Shown here piece by piece: positions 24,801-33,916 of a stretch of DNA of 64,000 nt. A program made the translations under genes and the position numbers. Source of the DNA: Pigmentiphaga kullae. Its GTDB lineage: Bacteria; Pseudomonadota; Gammaproteobacteria; Burkholderiales; Burkholderiaceae_B. The notes under the pieces are model-generated. The model was not told where the DNA came from. It did not search any database and saw only the letters and a list, made by a program, of their open reading frames with translations. How positions within the stretch are numbered: the first letter of the stretch is position 1; the number at the start of each line of letters is the position of its first letter. The stretch spans positions 248,001 through 312,000 of the forward strand of contig NZ_SGXC01000003.1 of NCBI RefSeq assembly GCF_004216695.1. Reading direction: 5' to 3'.

Positions 24801-26276
24801 ATGCTGCCAGGAACGAAGGTGCCCATGCTGTCCTACGACGAAATGCAGTTCGAGACCGGTGCCGTGCGCCGGCACTACAAGCGGTTCTGCGCCTGGCTGG
24901 ACCGCCAGAGCGGCGACAACCTGGCCAGGAAGCGCGCCGAGGCCGACCTGGTGTTCAGGCGGGTCGGCATCACCTTCGCGCTGGGAGGCGATGCCGGCGA
25001 TGTGGAGCGCCTGATACCGTTCGACCTGATCCCGCGCATCATCCCGTCCGACGAATGGGAACTGCTGCAGCGGGGCATGGCGCAGCGGGTGCGGGCGCTG
25101 AACATGTTCATCCACGATGTCTACCACGAGCGCCACATCGTGCGCGCCGGCGTGGTGCCCGCGGAGCAGGTCTACACCAATGCCCAGTACCGTCCCGAGA
25201 TGCAGGACGTGGACGTGCCGCGCGACATCTACGCGCATGTGGCGGGGGTGGACATCGTCAAGGCCGGGGGGGACAGCGGCGGCACGTTCCACGTGCTGGA
25301 GGACAACCTGCGGGTGCCGTCGGGCGTGTCCTACATGCTGGAGAACCGCAAGATGATGATGCGGCTCTTTCCGGAGTTGTTCGTGCAGAACCGGATCGCG
25401 CCGGTGGCCCACTACCCGGACCTGCTGCTGGAGAACCTGCGTTCGGTGGCGCCCATGGGCGTGGACGATCCCACTGTCGTCGTGCTGACGCCGGGCATCT
25501 ACAACTCGGCCTACTTCGAGCATGCTTTCCTGGCCCAGCAGATGGGCGTGGAACTGGTGCAGGGCAGCGACCTCTTCGTGGCCGACAATACCGTGTTCAT
25601 GCGCACCACGCGCGGGCCGCAGCGCGTGGACGTGATCTATCGCCGGCTGGATGACGACTTCCTGGATCCGCTCGCCTTCCGCGCCGATTCGGCGCTGGGG
25701 GTGCCGGGGCTGCTGTCGGTGTACCGCGTGGGGCGGGTCACGCTGGCCAATGCCATCGGCACGGGCGTGGCCGACGACAAGTCCATCTATCCCTTCGTGC
25801 CCGACATGATCGCCTTCTACCTGTCGGAAGAACCCATCCTGCAGAACGTGCCGACCTGGCAATGCCGCAAGCCGGACGAGCTCTCGCACGTGCTCGCGCA
25901 CCTGCCGGAACTGGTGGTCAAGGAGGTGCACGGCGCGGGCGGCTACGGGATGCTGGTGGGCCCGACGGCCAGCCGCGCCGAGATCGAGGCCTTCCGCGCC
26001 CGCCTGCTGGCCAGGCCGCACGGCTACATCGCCCAGCCCACCCTGGCGCTGTCGACGTGTCCGACCTTCGTCGAGCAGGGCGTCGCGCCGCGCCATATCG
26101 ACTTGCGGCCGTTCGTGTTGTCGGGCCGCAATGTCGCCATGGTGGCCGGCGGACTGACCCGGGTCGCGCTGCGAGAGGGGTCGCTGGTCGTGAATTCCTC
26201 GCAAGGCGGGGGAACCAAGGACACCTGGGTGCTCGATTCCGCCGAAGGCGCCGCCGAGGAGAATGTCGCATGCTGA
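24801..26276 (+). CDS. circularly permuted ATP-grasp protein of the Anbu operon
   Basis: This 491-residue protein belongs to the CP_ATPgrasp type (DUF404/407). The opening YDEMQFETG, RRVGITFALGGD, ERLIPFDLIPRIIP, VYTNAQYRPEM and the central TFHVLEDNLRVPSGVSYMLE are characteristic. The family is predicted to form amide bonds with ATP, perhaps building a short peptide or tagging a protein; no substrate is established. It overlaps the alpha-E gene by 7 bases and heads the four-gene Anbu operon. Two starts are possible, 24801 (behind AAGGA, short spacing) and 24825 (behind GAAGG). Confidence 0.88.
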   Translation: MLPGTKVPMLSYDEMQFETGAVRRHYKRFCAWLDRQSGDNLARKRAEADLVFRRVGITFALGGDAGDVERLIPFDLIPRIIPSDEWELLQRGMAQRVRALNMFIHDVYHERHIVRAGVVPAEQVYTNAQYRPEMQDVDVPRDIYAHVAGVDIVKAGGDSGGTFHVLEDNLRVPSGVSYMLENRKMMMRLFPELFVQNRIAPVAHYPDLLLENLRSVAPMGVDDPTVVVLTPGIYNSAYFEHAFLAQQMGVELVQGSDLFVADNTVFMRTTRGPQRVDVIYRRLDDDFLDPLAFRADSALGVPGLLSVYRVGRVTLANAIGTGVADDKSIYPFVPDMIAFYLSEEPILQNVPTWQCRKPDELSHVLAHLPELVVKEVHGAGGYGMLVGPTASRAEIEAFRARLLARPHGYIAQPTLALSTCPTFVEQGVAPRHIDLRPFVLSGRNVAMVAGGLTRVALREGSLVVNSSQGGGTKDTWVLDSAEGAAEENVAC

Positions 26277-27223
26277 GCCGCACCGCCGATCATCTGTTCT
26301 GGATGGCCCGCTACATGGAGCGGGCCGAAAATACCGTCCGCATGCTGGACGTGACCATGAAAGCGCTGCTGCTGCCGCAGACCGACGAAAGCGCCCTGCG
26401 CAGCCAACGGGCCGTGTTGGCGATCTCCGAGCTGGACGAGATCTTCGCCGGCCGCTACGACGCGGTGACGGCGGACAACGTGCTGCGCTTCATGGTGGCC
26501 GATCCCGGCAATCCTTCCAGCATCCTGTCGTGCCTGCGCGCCGCCCGCGAGAATGCGCGCGCGGTGCGGGGCGCGCTGACGACCGAGTCGTGGGAAACCA
26601 TCAACCACACCTGGCTGGACTTCAATCGTCAGATCGACGAAGGCATGCTGGCGGTGGACCCGGATTCGGTGTTCGAGTGGGTCAAGTTGCGGTCGCATCT
26701 GTCGCGCGGCGTGACGCTGGGGACGGCGCTCAAGGACGAGGCCTTCTATTTCACCCAGCTGGGAACGTTCCTGGAGCGCGCAGACAATACCGCGCGCATC
26801 CTGGACGTGCGCTTCGCCGACGGCTCGCGGGGTTCGCGCGCGTTCGCCGGGGCCCAGCTCGACGACTTCTATTACTGGACCTCCATTCTGAGTTCCGTGT
26901 CGGGGCTGGAGATCTATCGCCAGGTCTATCGCGACGTACTGGTCCCCGAGCGTGTGGCCGAATTGCTCATCCTGAATCCATCCATGCCGCGGTCGCTGCT
27001 CGCATCGCTCGAACATGTGTGCGAAAACCTCGCCATGCTCAGGACCGACAACTCCCGCGACTGCGAGCGCGAGGCCGGCAAGCTGCGCGCCGAATTGCTG
27101 TATGCCGAGATACGGCCCATCCTGGCGCGCGGCCTGCACCAGTACCTGACCGAGTTCCTGGGGCGGATCGCGATCCTGGGCAACAGGATCAGTTCGGCCT
27201 TCCTCCTGCCCTTGACCGCCTGA
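26270..27223 (+). CDS. alpha-E domain protein (DUF403) of the Anbu operon
   Basis: This is a 317-residue all-helical protein. MLSRTADHLFWMARYMERAE at the N-terminus is the family hallmark, and a second copy of the pattern appears at LGTFLERADNTARILDVRF; both place Glu and Arg in helices. Its biochemical role is unknown; it accompanies permuted ATP-grasp genes in many bacteria and may be a partner of the ligase. The ATG overlaps the ATP-grasp stop by 7 bases. It is soluble, without signal peptide. Confidence 0.9.
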   Translation: MLSRTADHLFWMARYMERAENTVRMLDVTMKALLLPQTDESALRSQRAVLAISELDEIFAGRYDAVTADNVLRFMVADPGNPSSILSCLRAARENARAVRGALTTESWETINHTWLDFNRQIDEGMLAVDPDSVFEWVKLRSHLSRGVTLGTALKDEAFYFTQLGTFLERADNTARILDVRFADGSRGSRAFAGAQLDDFYYWTSILSSVSGLEIYRQVYRDVLVPERVAELLILNPSMPRSLLASLEHVCENLAMLRTDNSRDCEREAGKLRAELLYAEIRPILARGLHQYLTEFLGRIAILGNRISSAFLLPLTA

Positions 27224-27234
27224 CGGGGTGTCCC

Positions 27235-28026
27235 ATGCGTCTGTTCATCCACCACGAGACCACCTATCGCTACGATGCGCCGGTGCACTATTCCATCCAG
27301 CAATTGCGGCTGGTGCCGGGGTCCGGCCCGGCGCAGGTCGTCGTCCATTGGGATCTGCACGCACCCGGCAAGCTCGACGCGGCCACGGACGCCTACGGCA
27401 ATGCGGTCCGGATGCTGGTCATGACGCGGCCCCTGTCGGAGATGCGATTCGTCGTGCGCGGCGAGGTCGAGACGACGACGCTGCGCGACGGCCGGCTGGA
27501 GGAAGGGCCGGGACGCATCCCGCTCGAGCATTTCACCTGCGCGACGCGCCTGACCGAGGCCGATGCCGCCGTGGGCGACCTGGCCCGCGGCTGCGGGGCG
27601 CTGGACCGGCCGGCGGCCTTGCTCGAGCTGGCAGGGCATATCCAGGAGCGCGTCGCCTACCGGTCCGGAATCACTCAGGTGACCAGCACCGCGGCCGAGG
27701 CGCTGGCGCTCGGGCAGGGGGTCTGCCAGGACCATGCCCACCTGTTCATCGCCTGCTGCCGCGCCCAGGGCGTACCTGCCCGCTATGTCAGCGGCTACAT
27801 CGATCCGGGCGACGTTCCGCATGCGGCCAGCCATGCCTGGGCCGACGTCTGGCTGGATGGCGGCTGGGTATCCGTGGATGTGACCCACGGCCGCTATGCT
27901 TCCGGTCCTTATTGCCGTATCGCGGTCGGCGCCGACTACGACCGCGCCGCGCCGGTCCGTGGCATGCGCGTGGGCGGCGGCGGGGAGGCGATGGCGGTCG
28001 ATGTCAGGGTGGGGGCGGAGCAATAG
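27235..28026 (+). CDS. transglutaminase-like cysteine protease of the Anbu operon
   Basis: This 263-residue protein has an N-terminal beta domain (HHETTYRYDAPVHYSIQQLR) and a transglutaminase core from about residue 150. The triad is visible: Cys in LGQGVCQDHAHLF, His in ASHAWADVW and Asp in VSVDVTHG. Such bacterial proteins cut or re-link peptide bonds. It follows the alpha-E gene by 11 bases and precedes the Anbu gene by 88 bases. Since it has no signal peptide, it probably acts in the cytoplasm on the product of the operon. Confidence 0.91.
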   Translation: MRLFIHHETTYRYDAPVHYSIQQLRLVPGSGPAQVVVHWDLHAPGKLDAATDAYGNAVRMLVMTRPLSEMRFVVRGEVETTTLRDGRLEEGPGRIPLEHFTCATRLTEADAAVGDLARGCGALDRPAALLELAGHIQERVAYRSGITQVTSTAAEALALGQGVCQDHAHLFIACCRAQGVPARYVSGYIDPGDVPHAASHAWADVWLDGGWVSVDVTHGRYASGPYCRIAVGADYDRAAPVRGMRVGGGGEAMAVDVRVGAEQ

Positions 28027-28114
28027 CCCGAGTCCGGCCAGGGCCTGCCCATCCATGCGCCGGCCGGCCGCCGGCGCTAGAATCGCTGTATATTCCGACC
28101 AACGTGATGCCGGT

Positions 28115-28984
28115 ATGACCTATTGTGTGGCGACGCGCGTGGACCAGGGGCTGGTGTTCCTGGCGGACACGCGCACCAACGCGGGCGTGGACCACGTCAG
28201 CACCTTCCGCAAGATGACCGTGTTCGAGCAACCCGGCGAGCGCGTCTTGGTGCTGCTGACCGCCGGCAATCTGGCATTGACCCAGTCGGTCGTGCAGCTC
28301 CTGTCCGAGCCGTCCGATCCGGAACTGCCCACGCCATGGAACGTGCCCAACATGTTCGAGGCGGCCTGCCTGGTGGGGCGGGCGGTGCGCGAAGTCCACC
28401 GCATGCACGGCAGCGCGCTGGGCGATTTCAATATCGAGTTCAATTGCAGCTTCGTGCTGGGTGGCCAGATCGCCGGGCAGCCCATGCGGCTGTTCCAGAT
28501 CTACGCGGCCGGCAATTTCATCGAGGCCTCGACCATGAGCCCGTACTTCCAGATCGGCGAGGCCAAGTACGGCAAGCCCATCCTGGACCGGGTGCTGACG
28601 CCGTCCATGCCGCTGGACGAGGCGGCCAAATGCGCGCTGATCTCGATGGACTCCACGCTGCGTTCCAATGTGTCGGTCGGCCTGCCGCTGGACTTGCTGG
28701 TGTACGAGAAGGACAGCCTGCGCGTGACCAAGTTCGCGCTGATCGACCACGACAACGACTACTTCAGGATGATCCATTCGTCGTGGGGGGAGCGGCTCCG
28801 GCAGGTGTTCGCCGAGATCCCCGATCCACAATGGGCGCCGGTCTCGGCGCTGCCCCTGGGCAAGTCGCCGATGCGTTCCGAACCGCCGCTGGCGGCGGGG
28901 CACGGCCCCTACAAGTCGGTGCACGAGCCCGCCTCGGCGCAGACCCTGGCGCAGGCGCAGGGCGGGCAGGCCGAGCCGGATTAG
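28115..28984 (+). CDS. Anbu-type proteasome-like protease
   Basis: This is a 289-residue member of the Ntn-hydrolase proteasome family, Anbu branch (ancestral beta subunit). The sequence opens MTYCVATRVDQGLVFLADTR; Met removal would expose Thr as N-terminal nucleophile, and the Asp in LADTR and the Lys in FRKMTVF fit the proteasome-type active site. Later blocks (FNCSFVLGGQIAGQ, FIEASTMSPYFQIGE, KYGKPILDR) are typical of Anbu. About 45 C-terminal residues are low-complexity and rich in Ala, Gln and Pro. It closes the ATP-grasp/alpha-E/transglutaminase operon. The cellular substrate of Anbu is not established. Confidence 0.9.
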   Translation: MTYCVATRVDQGLVFLADTRTNAGVDHVSTFRKMTVFEQPGERVLVLLTAGNLALTQSVVQLLSEPSDPELPTPWNVPNMFEAACLVGRAVREVHRMHGSALGDFNIEFNCSFVLGGQIAGQPMRLFQIYAAGNFIEASTMSPYFQIGEAKYGKPILDRVLTPSMPLDEAAKCALISMDSTLRSNVSVGLPLDLLVYEKDSLRVTKFALIDHDNDYFRMIHSSWGERLRQVFAEIPDPQWAPVSALPLGKSPMRSEPPLAAGHGPYKSVHEPASAQTLAQAQGGQAEPD

Positions 28985-28993
28985 GAACCGGCC

Positions 28994-30742
28994 CTAACCG
29001 ATGGGCGTCAGCGCGTTCTCCAGCGCCTGGGCGGTAAGCGGCCGCGAGAACCAGAATCCCTGCGCTTCGTCGCAGCCCAGTTCGCCCAGCCGCCGGGCGT
29101 GGGCGGCGGTCTCCACGCCTTCGGCGGTGACCTTGATGCCCAGCGCGTGGGCCATGCCTATGATGGCGCTGATGATGGCGTCGCCGTTCTTGACGGACGA
29201 AATCGCCCGCACCAGCGAACGGTCGATCTTGATGCGGTTGACCGGGAAGCGCGCCAGGTAGGCGAAGCTGGAATAGCCGGTGCCGAAGTCGTCGATGGCG
29301 ATGGCCACGCCCAGCTTGCGCAGGCTTTGCAGCGTATCCGAGACCTGGCGGGTGTTGTCCAGCAGCAGCCCTTCGGTGATCTCCAGTTCGAGGCAGCCCG
29401 GCGGCAGGTGCCAGCGTTCCAGGGCGGAGGCGACCACGCCGTACAGCTTGCGGTCGCGCAACTGGGTGGGAGAAATGTTGATGGCCATGCACGGCGACTG
29501 GCCGAACTTGGCATGCAGGCGCACCGCCTGCTGGCAGGCGCTATCGATTACCCATGCCCCCAGTTCGTCCATCAGGCCCAGGTCTTCCGCCATGGGGACG
29601 AATTCGGCGGGGCCCACGGCGCCAAGCCGCGGATGCTGCCAGCGCAGCAGGGTTTCGGCGCGGGTGATGTGGCCGGAGCGCAGATCGACCTGAGGCTGGT
29701 AGGCCAGCGAGAACTGGCGCGTTTCCACCGCTTCGCGCAGCAGGGTTTCGAGATGGTTGCGGCGCGCCGATTGCGTCTGCATGCCGAAGTCGAAATGGCG
29801 GGCGGTTCCGCCGCCGCTGCGGCTGGCGGCATGCAGGGCCAGCAGGGCCCGCTGCAGCAGCGCCCGGGCGTCGTTGCCGGCGGTGGGATGGGAACTGACC
29901 CCGATGCTGGCGCTGACGTGCAGGGTCGCCGACGCGAAGGGGATGGGACGGGAGACCTCGGCCATCAACGCGGCCTCGCGTTCGGCCGACAGCGTGTTGC
30001 GGCCGGTGGAGATCATGACGAACAGCGATCCGCGCATCAGCCCGAGCACGTGTTCGTCGCCGCACAGACGCTTCAGGCGAGCCGCCACCTGCTTGATGGC
30101 AGTGTCGGCGGCGGCATGGCCGAGGGTGTCGCGCAGCTTGCGCAGGTTGTCCAGTTCCAGCAGCACCAGCAGGACCGGATCGCTGCTGGCTTTCGCCCGT
30201 TCCAGCGCCAGCCCCAGGCGTTCTTCCAGCAGTTCCTGGTTGGGCAGGCCCGTCAGGGGATCGTGGTGCAGCAGGTGCCAGAGCTGCAGGCCATTGCGCG
30301 GGCGGCGGGAATTGTCGAAGACCGTTCCCACGTAGCCGGCGGTCTGGCCGTCGGCCTGGGTCAGCCGGCTCAGGGCCAGCGTGACGGTGACGCGGGCGCC
30401 GTTGCGGCGCATGTAGGTCCAGTCGGCTTCCGTGCCCTGGCTGGCGATCATTTCGGAATCGGGATGCAGGCCGACGATGTCGCGCACCGGCGGCGAAGCC
30501 AGCTCGCCCTGGCGCAGCGCCAGTTCGGACGGGTCGTGAAGGGCGTCGAAACGCAGCTTGCCGATCAACTGGCCGGCGGAATAGCCCGTGATGCGCTCGT
30601 AGGCGGGATTCACCATGGTGAACACGCCATGCGCATCGCACATGAATATGCCGCAGGGAGCCGACTGCATCGCCAGTTGATAGGCGGTGGCGGTCAATTG
30701 CTGGGCGGACCACGCCGTCGTGGCGCCCGCATCGTTGTGCAC
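28994..30742 (-). CDS. PAS-GGDEF-EAL protein, probable c-di-GMP phosphodiesterase with degenerate GGDEF
   Basis: This is a 582-residue soluble protein. A PAS domain (residues about 15-130, with FTMVNPAYERITGYS) is followed by a GGDEF-like domain (about 165-310) and an EAL domain (about 330-575). The GGDEF site reads RGSLF, so cyclase activity is unlikely. The EAL domain has ETLLRW in place of EALLRW but keeps AINISPTQLRD, LEITEG, IDDFGTGYSS, IKIDRSL, AEGVET and the late QGF, so c-di-GMP hydrolysis is likely. The GTG at 30742 is preferred because a perfect GGAGGA stands 8 bases upstream; ATGs at 30769 and 30799 have none. Confidence 0.9.
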   Translation of the reverse strand: MHNDAGATTAWSAQQLTATAYQLAMQSAPCGIFMCDAHGVFTMVNPAYERITGYSAGQLIGKLRFDALHDPSELALRQGELASPPVRDIVGLHPDSEMIASQGTEADWTYMRRNGARVTVTLALSRLTQADGQTAGYVGTVFDNSRRPRNGLQLWHLLHHDPLTGLPNQELLEERLGLALERAKASSDPVLLVLLELDNLRKLRDTLGHAAADTAIKQVAARLKRLCGDEHVLGLMRGSLFVMISTGRNTLSAEREAALMAEVSRPIPFASATLHVSASIGVSSHPTAGNDARALLQRALLALHAASRSGGGTARHFDFGMQTQSARRNHLETLLREAVETRQFSLAYQPQVDLRSGHITRAETLLRWQHPRLGAVGPAEFVPMAEDLGLMDELGAWVIDSACQQAVRLHAKFGQSPCMAINISPTQLRDRKLYGVVASALERWHLPPGCLELEITEGLLLDNTRQVSDTLQSLRKLGVAIAIDDFGTGYSSFAYLARFPVNRIKIDRSLVRAISSVKNGDAIISAIIGMAHALGIKVTAEGVETAAHARRLGELGCDEAQGFWFSRPLTAQALENALTPIG

Positions 30743-30904
30743 GGTCTCATTCCTCCACGACCAGGACATTCTGCCGTGCCGGTCCCGCCGGCACGGCATC
30801 TATTGAATCACAAGCGGCCAGGGCGCGGCAGGCGATGATGGCGCGGCGCCACGCTTTTTCAGGGATCTCCCGGAGTGGCGCGTTCCGGGCAGGCCGGCGC
30901 GGCC

Positions 30905-31330
30905 TCAGGCTTTCAGCCGGGCATCCATCGTGATCTGCGCGTTCAGCAGCTTGGACACCGGGCAGCCCGCCTTGGCCGCGTTGGCGGCTGCCTCGAAGGC
31001 GGCCTGGGCGGCGCCGGGAATGGCGGCCTCCACGTCCAGGTGGACCGCCGTGATCGAGAAGCCATCGCCCACCTTGTCCAGCGTGACCGTGGCCGTGGTC
31101 GCTATGCTTTCCGCCGTCATGCCCGCCTTGCCCAGCTCGGCGGACAGGGCCATCGAGAAGCAGCCGGCGTGGGCCGCGCCGATCAGTTCCTCGGGATTGG
31201 TGCCCTTGCCGCCCTCGAAGCGGGTATGGAAGCTGTAGGGCGTTTGCGACAGCACGCCGCTCTCGGTGCTGAGCGTGCCCTTGCCATCCTTGATGCCGCC
31301 TTTCCAGACGGCCGAAGCCGATTTCTTCAT
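30905..31330 (-). CDS. osmC: OsmC-family peroxiredoxin
   Basis: This 141-residue protein carries the two redox cysteines of the OsmC/Ohr family, one in GAAHAGCFSMALS and one in KAGCPVSKLL, plus the active-site Arg in HTRFEGGKGTNPEELIG. It reduces organic hydroperoxides with lipoylated or thiol partners in the cytoplasm. LDKVGDGFSITAVHLDV places it in the OsmC rather than the Ohr branch. AGGAGG precedes the ATG. It is divergent from the double-HTH regulator and precedes the EAL gene by 162 bases on the same strand. Confidence 0.93.
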   Translation of the reverse strand: MKKSASAVWKGGIKDGKGTLSTESGVLSQTPYSFHTRFEGGKGTNPEELIGAAHAGCFSMALSAELGKAGMTAESIATTATVTLDKVGDGFSITAVHLDVEAAIPGAAQAAFEAAANAAKAGCPVSKLLNAQITMDARLKA

Positions 31331-31474
31331 GAACGCCTCCTGGTTGACAGAGCCATCCAGCTTAACGCCGGGCCGCCGCCGCGGGCCGGGAAGGAATCGC
31401 AAGCGGCTGTAACGCCCTTCCCCGGGGGGGAGGGGCCCGTACAATCCAGGCGGTGCCACGGGACACGGACGGAC

Positions 31475-32719
31475 ATGACGCAGAACGAAGAAAACGGCGC
31501 GCCCGTGCCGCTGCGGGTGCTGCGCGCGGTGGCGGCGGTGGCCGAGGCCGGGGGCGTGACCCGGGCCGCCTCGATGCTGCACCAGTCGGCCTCTTCCGTG
31601 ACCCGCGCGATCCAGGAGGCGGAGGCCCGGCTCGGCATACGGCTGTTCGACCGCGGTGCGCGCGGCATGGCCGCCACCGCGGCCGGCGAGATCCTGGCGC
31701 TGCGGGTGGCGCGGGCGACGGCCTTGCTGCGCGCGGCCGCGGACGGACTGCGGTTGCGCGGCGCGCCGGCATCGGTGATGGCGCTGCCACGGCTGGTCGG
31801 CGATACCTCGCTGGCGGCGCTGGCCTTGCGTGCCGAACATGCCACCGAAGGCGCGGCGGCAGAGGCGCTGGGCATTTCCCAGTCCGCGTTGCACCAGGCC
31901 CTGAGGCGGCTCGAACACCTGGCGAAACTCCCGCTGTTCGAGCGGACGCGGGTGGGCACGCGGCTCAACGAGTCGGGGCGCTGGCTCCTGTTGCACGGGC
32001 GCCGGGCGGTCGCCGAGATCCGGATCGGCCACGAGGAATTGGCGCGCTGGCGCGGCCTGGGGGGGCGGCGCGTATCGATCGGCTCGTTGCCCATGACCGG
32101 CGACGTGCTGGTGCCTCGCGCGGCCGCGTTAGCGATCGGCGCGGAATCCGACCTGTCGCTGGCCATCAAGGGCGGTACCTACGAGGCGCTGACCGAAATG
32201 CTGCGCGCCGCGGATATCGACTTCATCGTCGGCCCCCTGCGTGGTGCCACTCTTGCCGCCGACTTCGTCGAAGAGGTGTTGTTCGTCGACCGCTTCGTCG
32301 CGGTCGTGCGTGCCGGCCATCCGCTGCTGGCGCATCGCCGGCGTCCTTCGCTGCGCCAGATGGCGGCCTATCCCTGGGTGGGGCCCTTGCCCGGTACGCC
32401 GGCGCAGCGGGTATTCGACCGCTTGTTCGTCCAGGCGGGCATTCCGATGCCCGGTGTTTCCATCCAGGCGCACAGCACGGCGGTGGTGCGGTCGGTGCTG
32501 CTGTCCGGCAACCACGTGGCGCTTGTTTCCCCGCTGCAGGTCCGGGCGGAAGTGGAGGCCGGCCTCCTGGTCCACGCAAGCGGCCCCCTGGGTGGAACCG
32601 AGCGCGGCATAGGCATCACCCAGCGGCGCGACGCCTTGGCGTCCTCGGCCTGCCTGGCGGTCATGGAGGCATTGCGCCGGGCCGCGGCCGAGGCTGTCGA
32701 TACGCCTGGGAATAAGTAG
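31475..32719 (+). CDS. LysR-type regulator with two tandem N-terminal HTH domains
   Basis: At 414 residues this is about 100 longer than a usual LysR protein. Two winged helix-turn-helix domains occur in tandem: the first at about 12-75 (AASMLHQSASSVTRAIQEAE, then LGIRLFDRGARGMAATAAGE), the second at about 108-180 (AAEALGISQSALHQALRRLE, then LPLFERTRVGTRLNESG). The C-terminal two-lobed effector domain follows from about residue 190. It is divergent from osmC and 154 bases upstream of a Bug receptor gene on the same strand, which it probably controls. The effector is unknown. Confidence 0.88.
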   Translation: MTQNEENGAPVPLRVLRAVAAVAEAGGVTRAASMLHQSASSVTRAIQEAEARLGIRLFDRGARGMAATAAGEILALRVARATALLRAAADGLRLRGAPASVMALPRLVGDTSLAALALRAEHATEGAAAEALGISQSALHQALRRLEHLAKLPLFERTRVGTRLNESGRWLLLHGRRAVAEIRIGHEELARWRGLGGRRVSIGSLPMTGDVLVPRAAALAIGAESDLSLAIKGGTYEALTEMLRAADIDFIVGPLRGATLAADFVEEVLFVDRFVAVVRAGHPLLAHRRRPSLRQMAAYPWVGPLPGTPAQRVFDRLFVQAGIPMPGVSIQAHSTAVVRSVLLSGNHVALVSPLQVRAEVEAGLLVHASGPLGGTERGIGITQRRDALASSACLAVMEALRRAAAEAVDTPGNK

Positions 32720-32873
32720 AACGCAACGCAGGATCCCCAACACGCAAGGCTGGGCCCGCATCGGCATCGGCACAGTTCGTATACTGCCCGGCAAGGAAGA
32801 TCTTCGTCGACGCGCCACCGCTGACGCGCTGCGCGATCGCCGGACATGATGACAAGACAAGGGGGAACACGGT

Positions 32874-33860
32874 ATGGCGAATAGCTTGCACGCAACGATT
32901 TGCATGATGATTGCCGGCCTGGCGGCCGCCGGCGCGGTCCACGCGCAGGATGCCGCCGGCAATTATCCGAACCGGCCGCTGCGGCTGGTGGTGCCCTTTA
33001 CGCCGGGCGGCTCCACCGACATCCTGGGACGCACCATTGGCCAGCAGTTGAACCAGGCCTGGGGCCAGGCCGTGGTGGTCGAGAACGTGCCGGGCGCCGG
33101 CGGCAGCATAGGCGCGGACAAGGTCGCCAAGGCCCCGGCCGACGGCTACACATTGTTGATGGGACATATCGGCACCTTGGCCGTGACGCCGTCGCTGTAC
33201 GCCAAGCTGCCCTACGACCCGATCAAGGCCTTCGCCGCCGTGGCCTGGGTGGCGCGCGTGCCCAACGTGCTGGTGGTGCATCCCTCGGTCCGGGCGAAGA
33301 ACCTGCAGGAGCTGGTCGCCTATGCCAAGGCCCATCCCGACGCGATCAACTATGGATCCGGCGGCAACGGCAGCGCCGCCCATATCGCCACCGAATATCT
33401 CAAGCTGCAAAGCGGGGCGAGCATGCAGCACGTGCCCTACAAGGGCACCGCACCGGCGGTCAACGATCTCGTCGCCGGCCACATCAAGCTCATGTTCACC
33501 GGCGTGCCCGCGGTGATCGCGCAGATCAAGGCCGGCCAGTTGAGGCCGATCGCGGTGTCCTCGCCCCAGCGCGTCAAGATGCTGCCCGAGGTGCCCACCG
33601 TGGCCGAGAGCGGCTATCCGGGCTTCGAGGCGGATCAGTGGTATGGCGTGGTCGCGCCGGCGGGTACGCCGCGCGAAGTGGTGGCCAAGCTGAACAAGCA
33701 GATCAACCAGTCTTTGTCGTCGCCCGAGATCGAGCAACGCCTGGCCAGCGAAGGCGCCGAGGCCACGCCCAATCCGCCCGAGGTCTTTGCCAAACTGATC
33801 AACGCCGAGATCGCCCGCTGGCGGCCGGTGATCGAGAAGGGCGGCGTCAAGGTGGATTGA
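32874..33860 (+). CDS. Bug/TctC-family tripartite tricarboxylate receptor
   Basis: This 328-residue periplasmic protein has a signal peptide ending near VHAQDA. YPNRPLRLVVPFTPGGSTD is the Bug N-terminal block, APADGYTLLMGHI and VPYKGTAPAVNDLVAG are the ligand-loop blocks, and the C-lobe ends with ARWRPVIEKGGVKVD, a very typical Bug C-terminus. GGGGGAA precedes the ATG. The gene follows the tandem-HTH regulator. No TctAB permease is near; partner and ligand are unknown. Confidence 0.94.
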   Translation: MANSLHATICMMIAGLAAAGAVHAQDAAGNYPNRPLRLVVPFTPGGSTDILGRTIGQQLNQAWGQAVVVENVPGAGGSIGADKVAKAPADGYTLLMGHIGTLAVTPSLYAKLPYDPIKAFAAVAWVARVPNVLVVHPSVRAKNLQELVAYAKAHPDAINYGSGGNGSAAHIATEYLKLQSGASMQHVPYKGTAPAVNDLVAGHIKLMFTGVPAVIAQIKAGQLRPIAVSSPQRVKMLPEVPTVAESGYPGFEADQWYGVVAPAGTPREVVAKLNKQINQSLSSPEIEQRLASEGAEATPNPPEVFAKLINAEIARWRPVIEKGGVKVD

Positions 33861-33884
33861 TCGTTCTTTCCGCAGCGATTGGAC

Positions 33885-33916
33885 CAAGGGCCCGGCGTGT
33901 TCGCGTCGGGCCCTTG
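33885..33916 (+). terminator. hairpin terminator after Bug gene
   Basis: CAAGGGCCCG at 33885-33894 pairs perfectly with CGGGCCCTTG at 33907-33916 around a 12-base loop. The T-run after it is poor (TTGCGTTG), so it may act partly through RNA structure. Confidence 0.55.
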
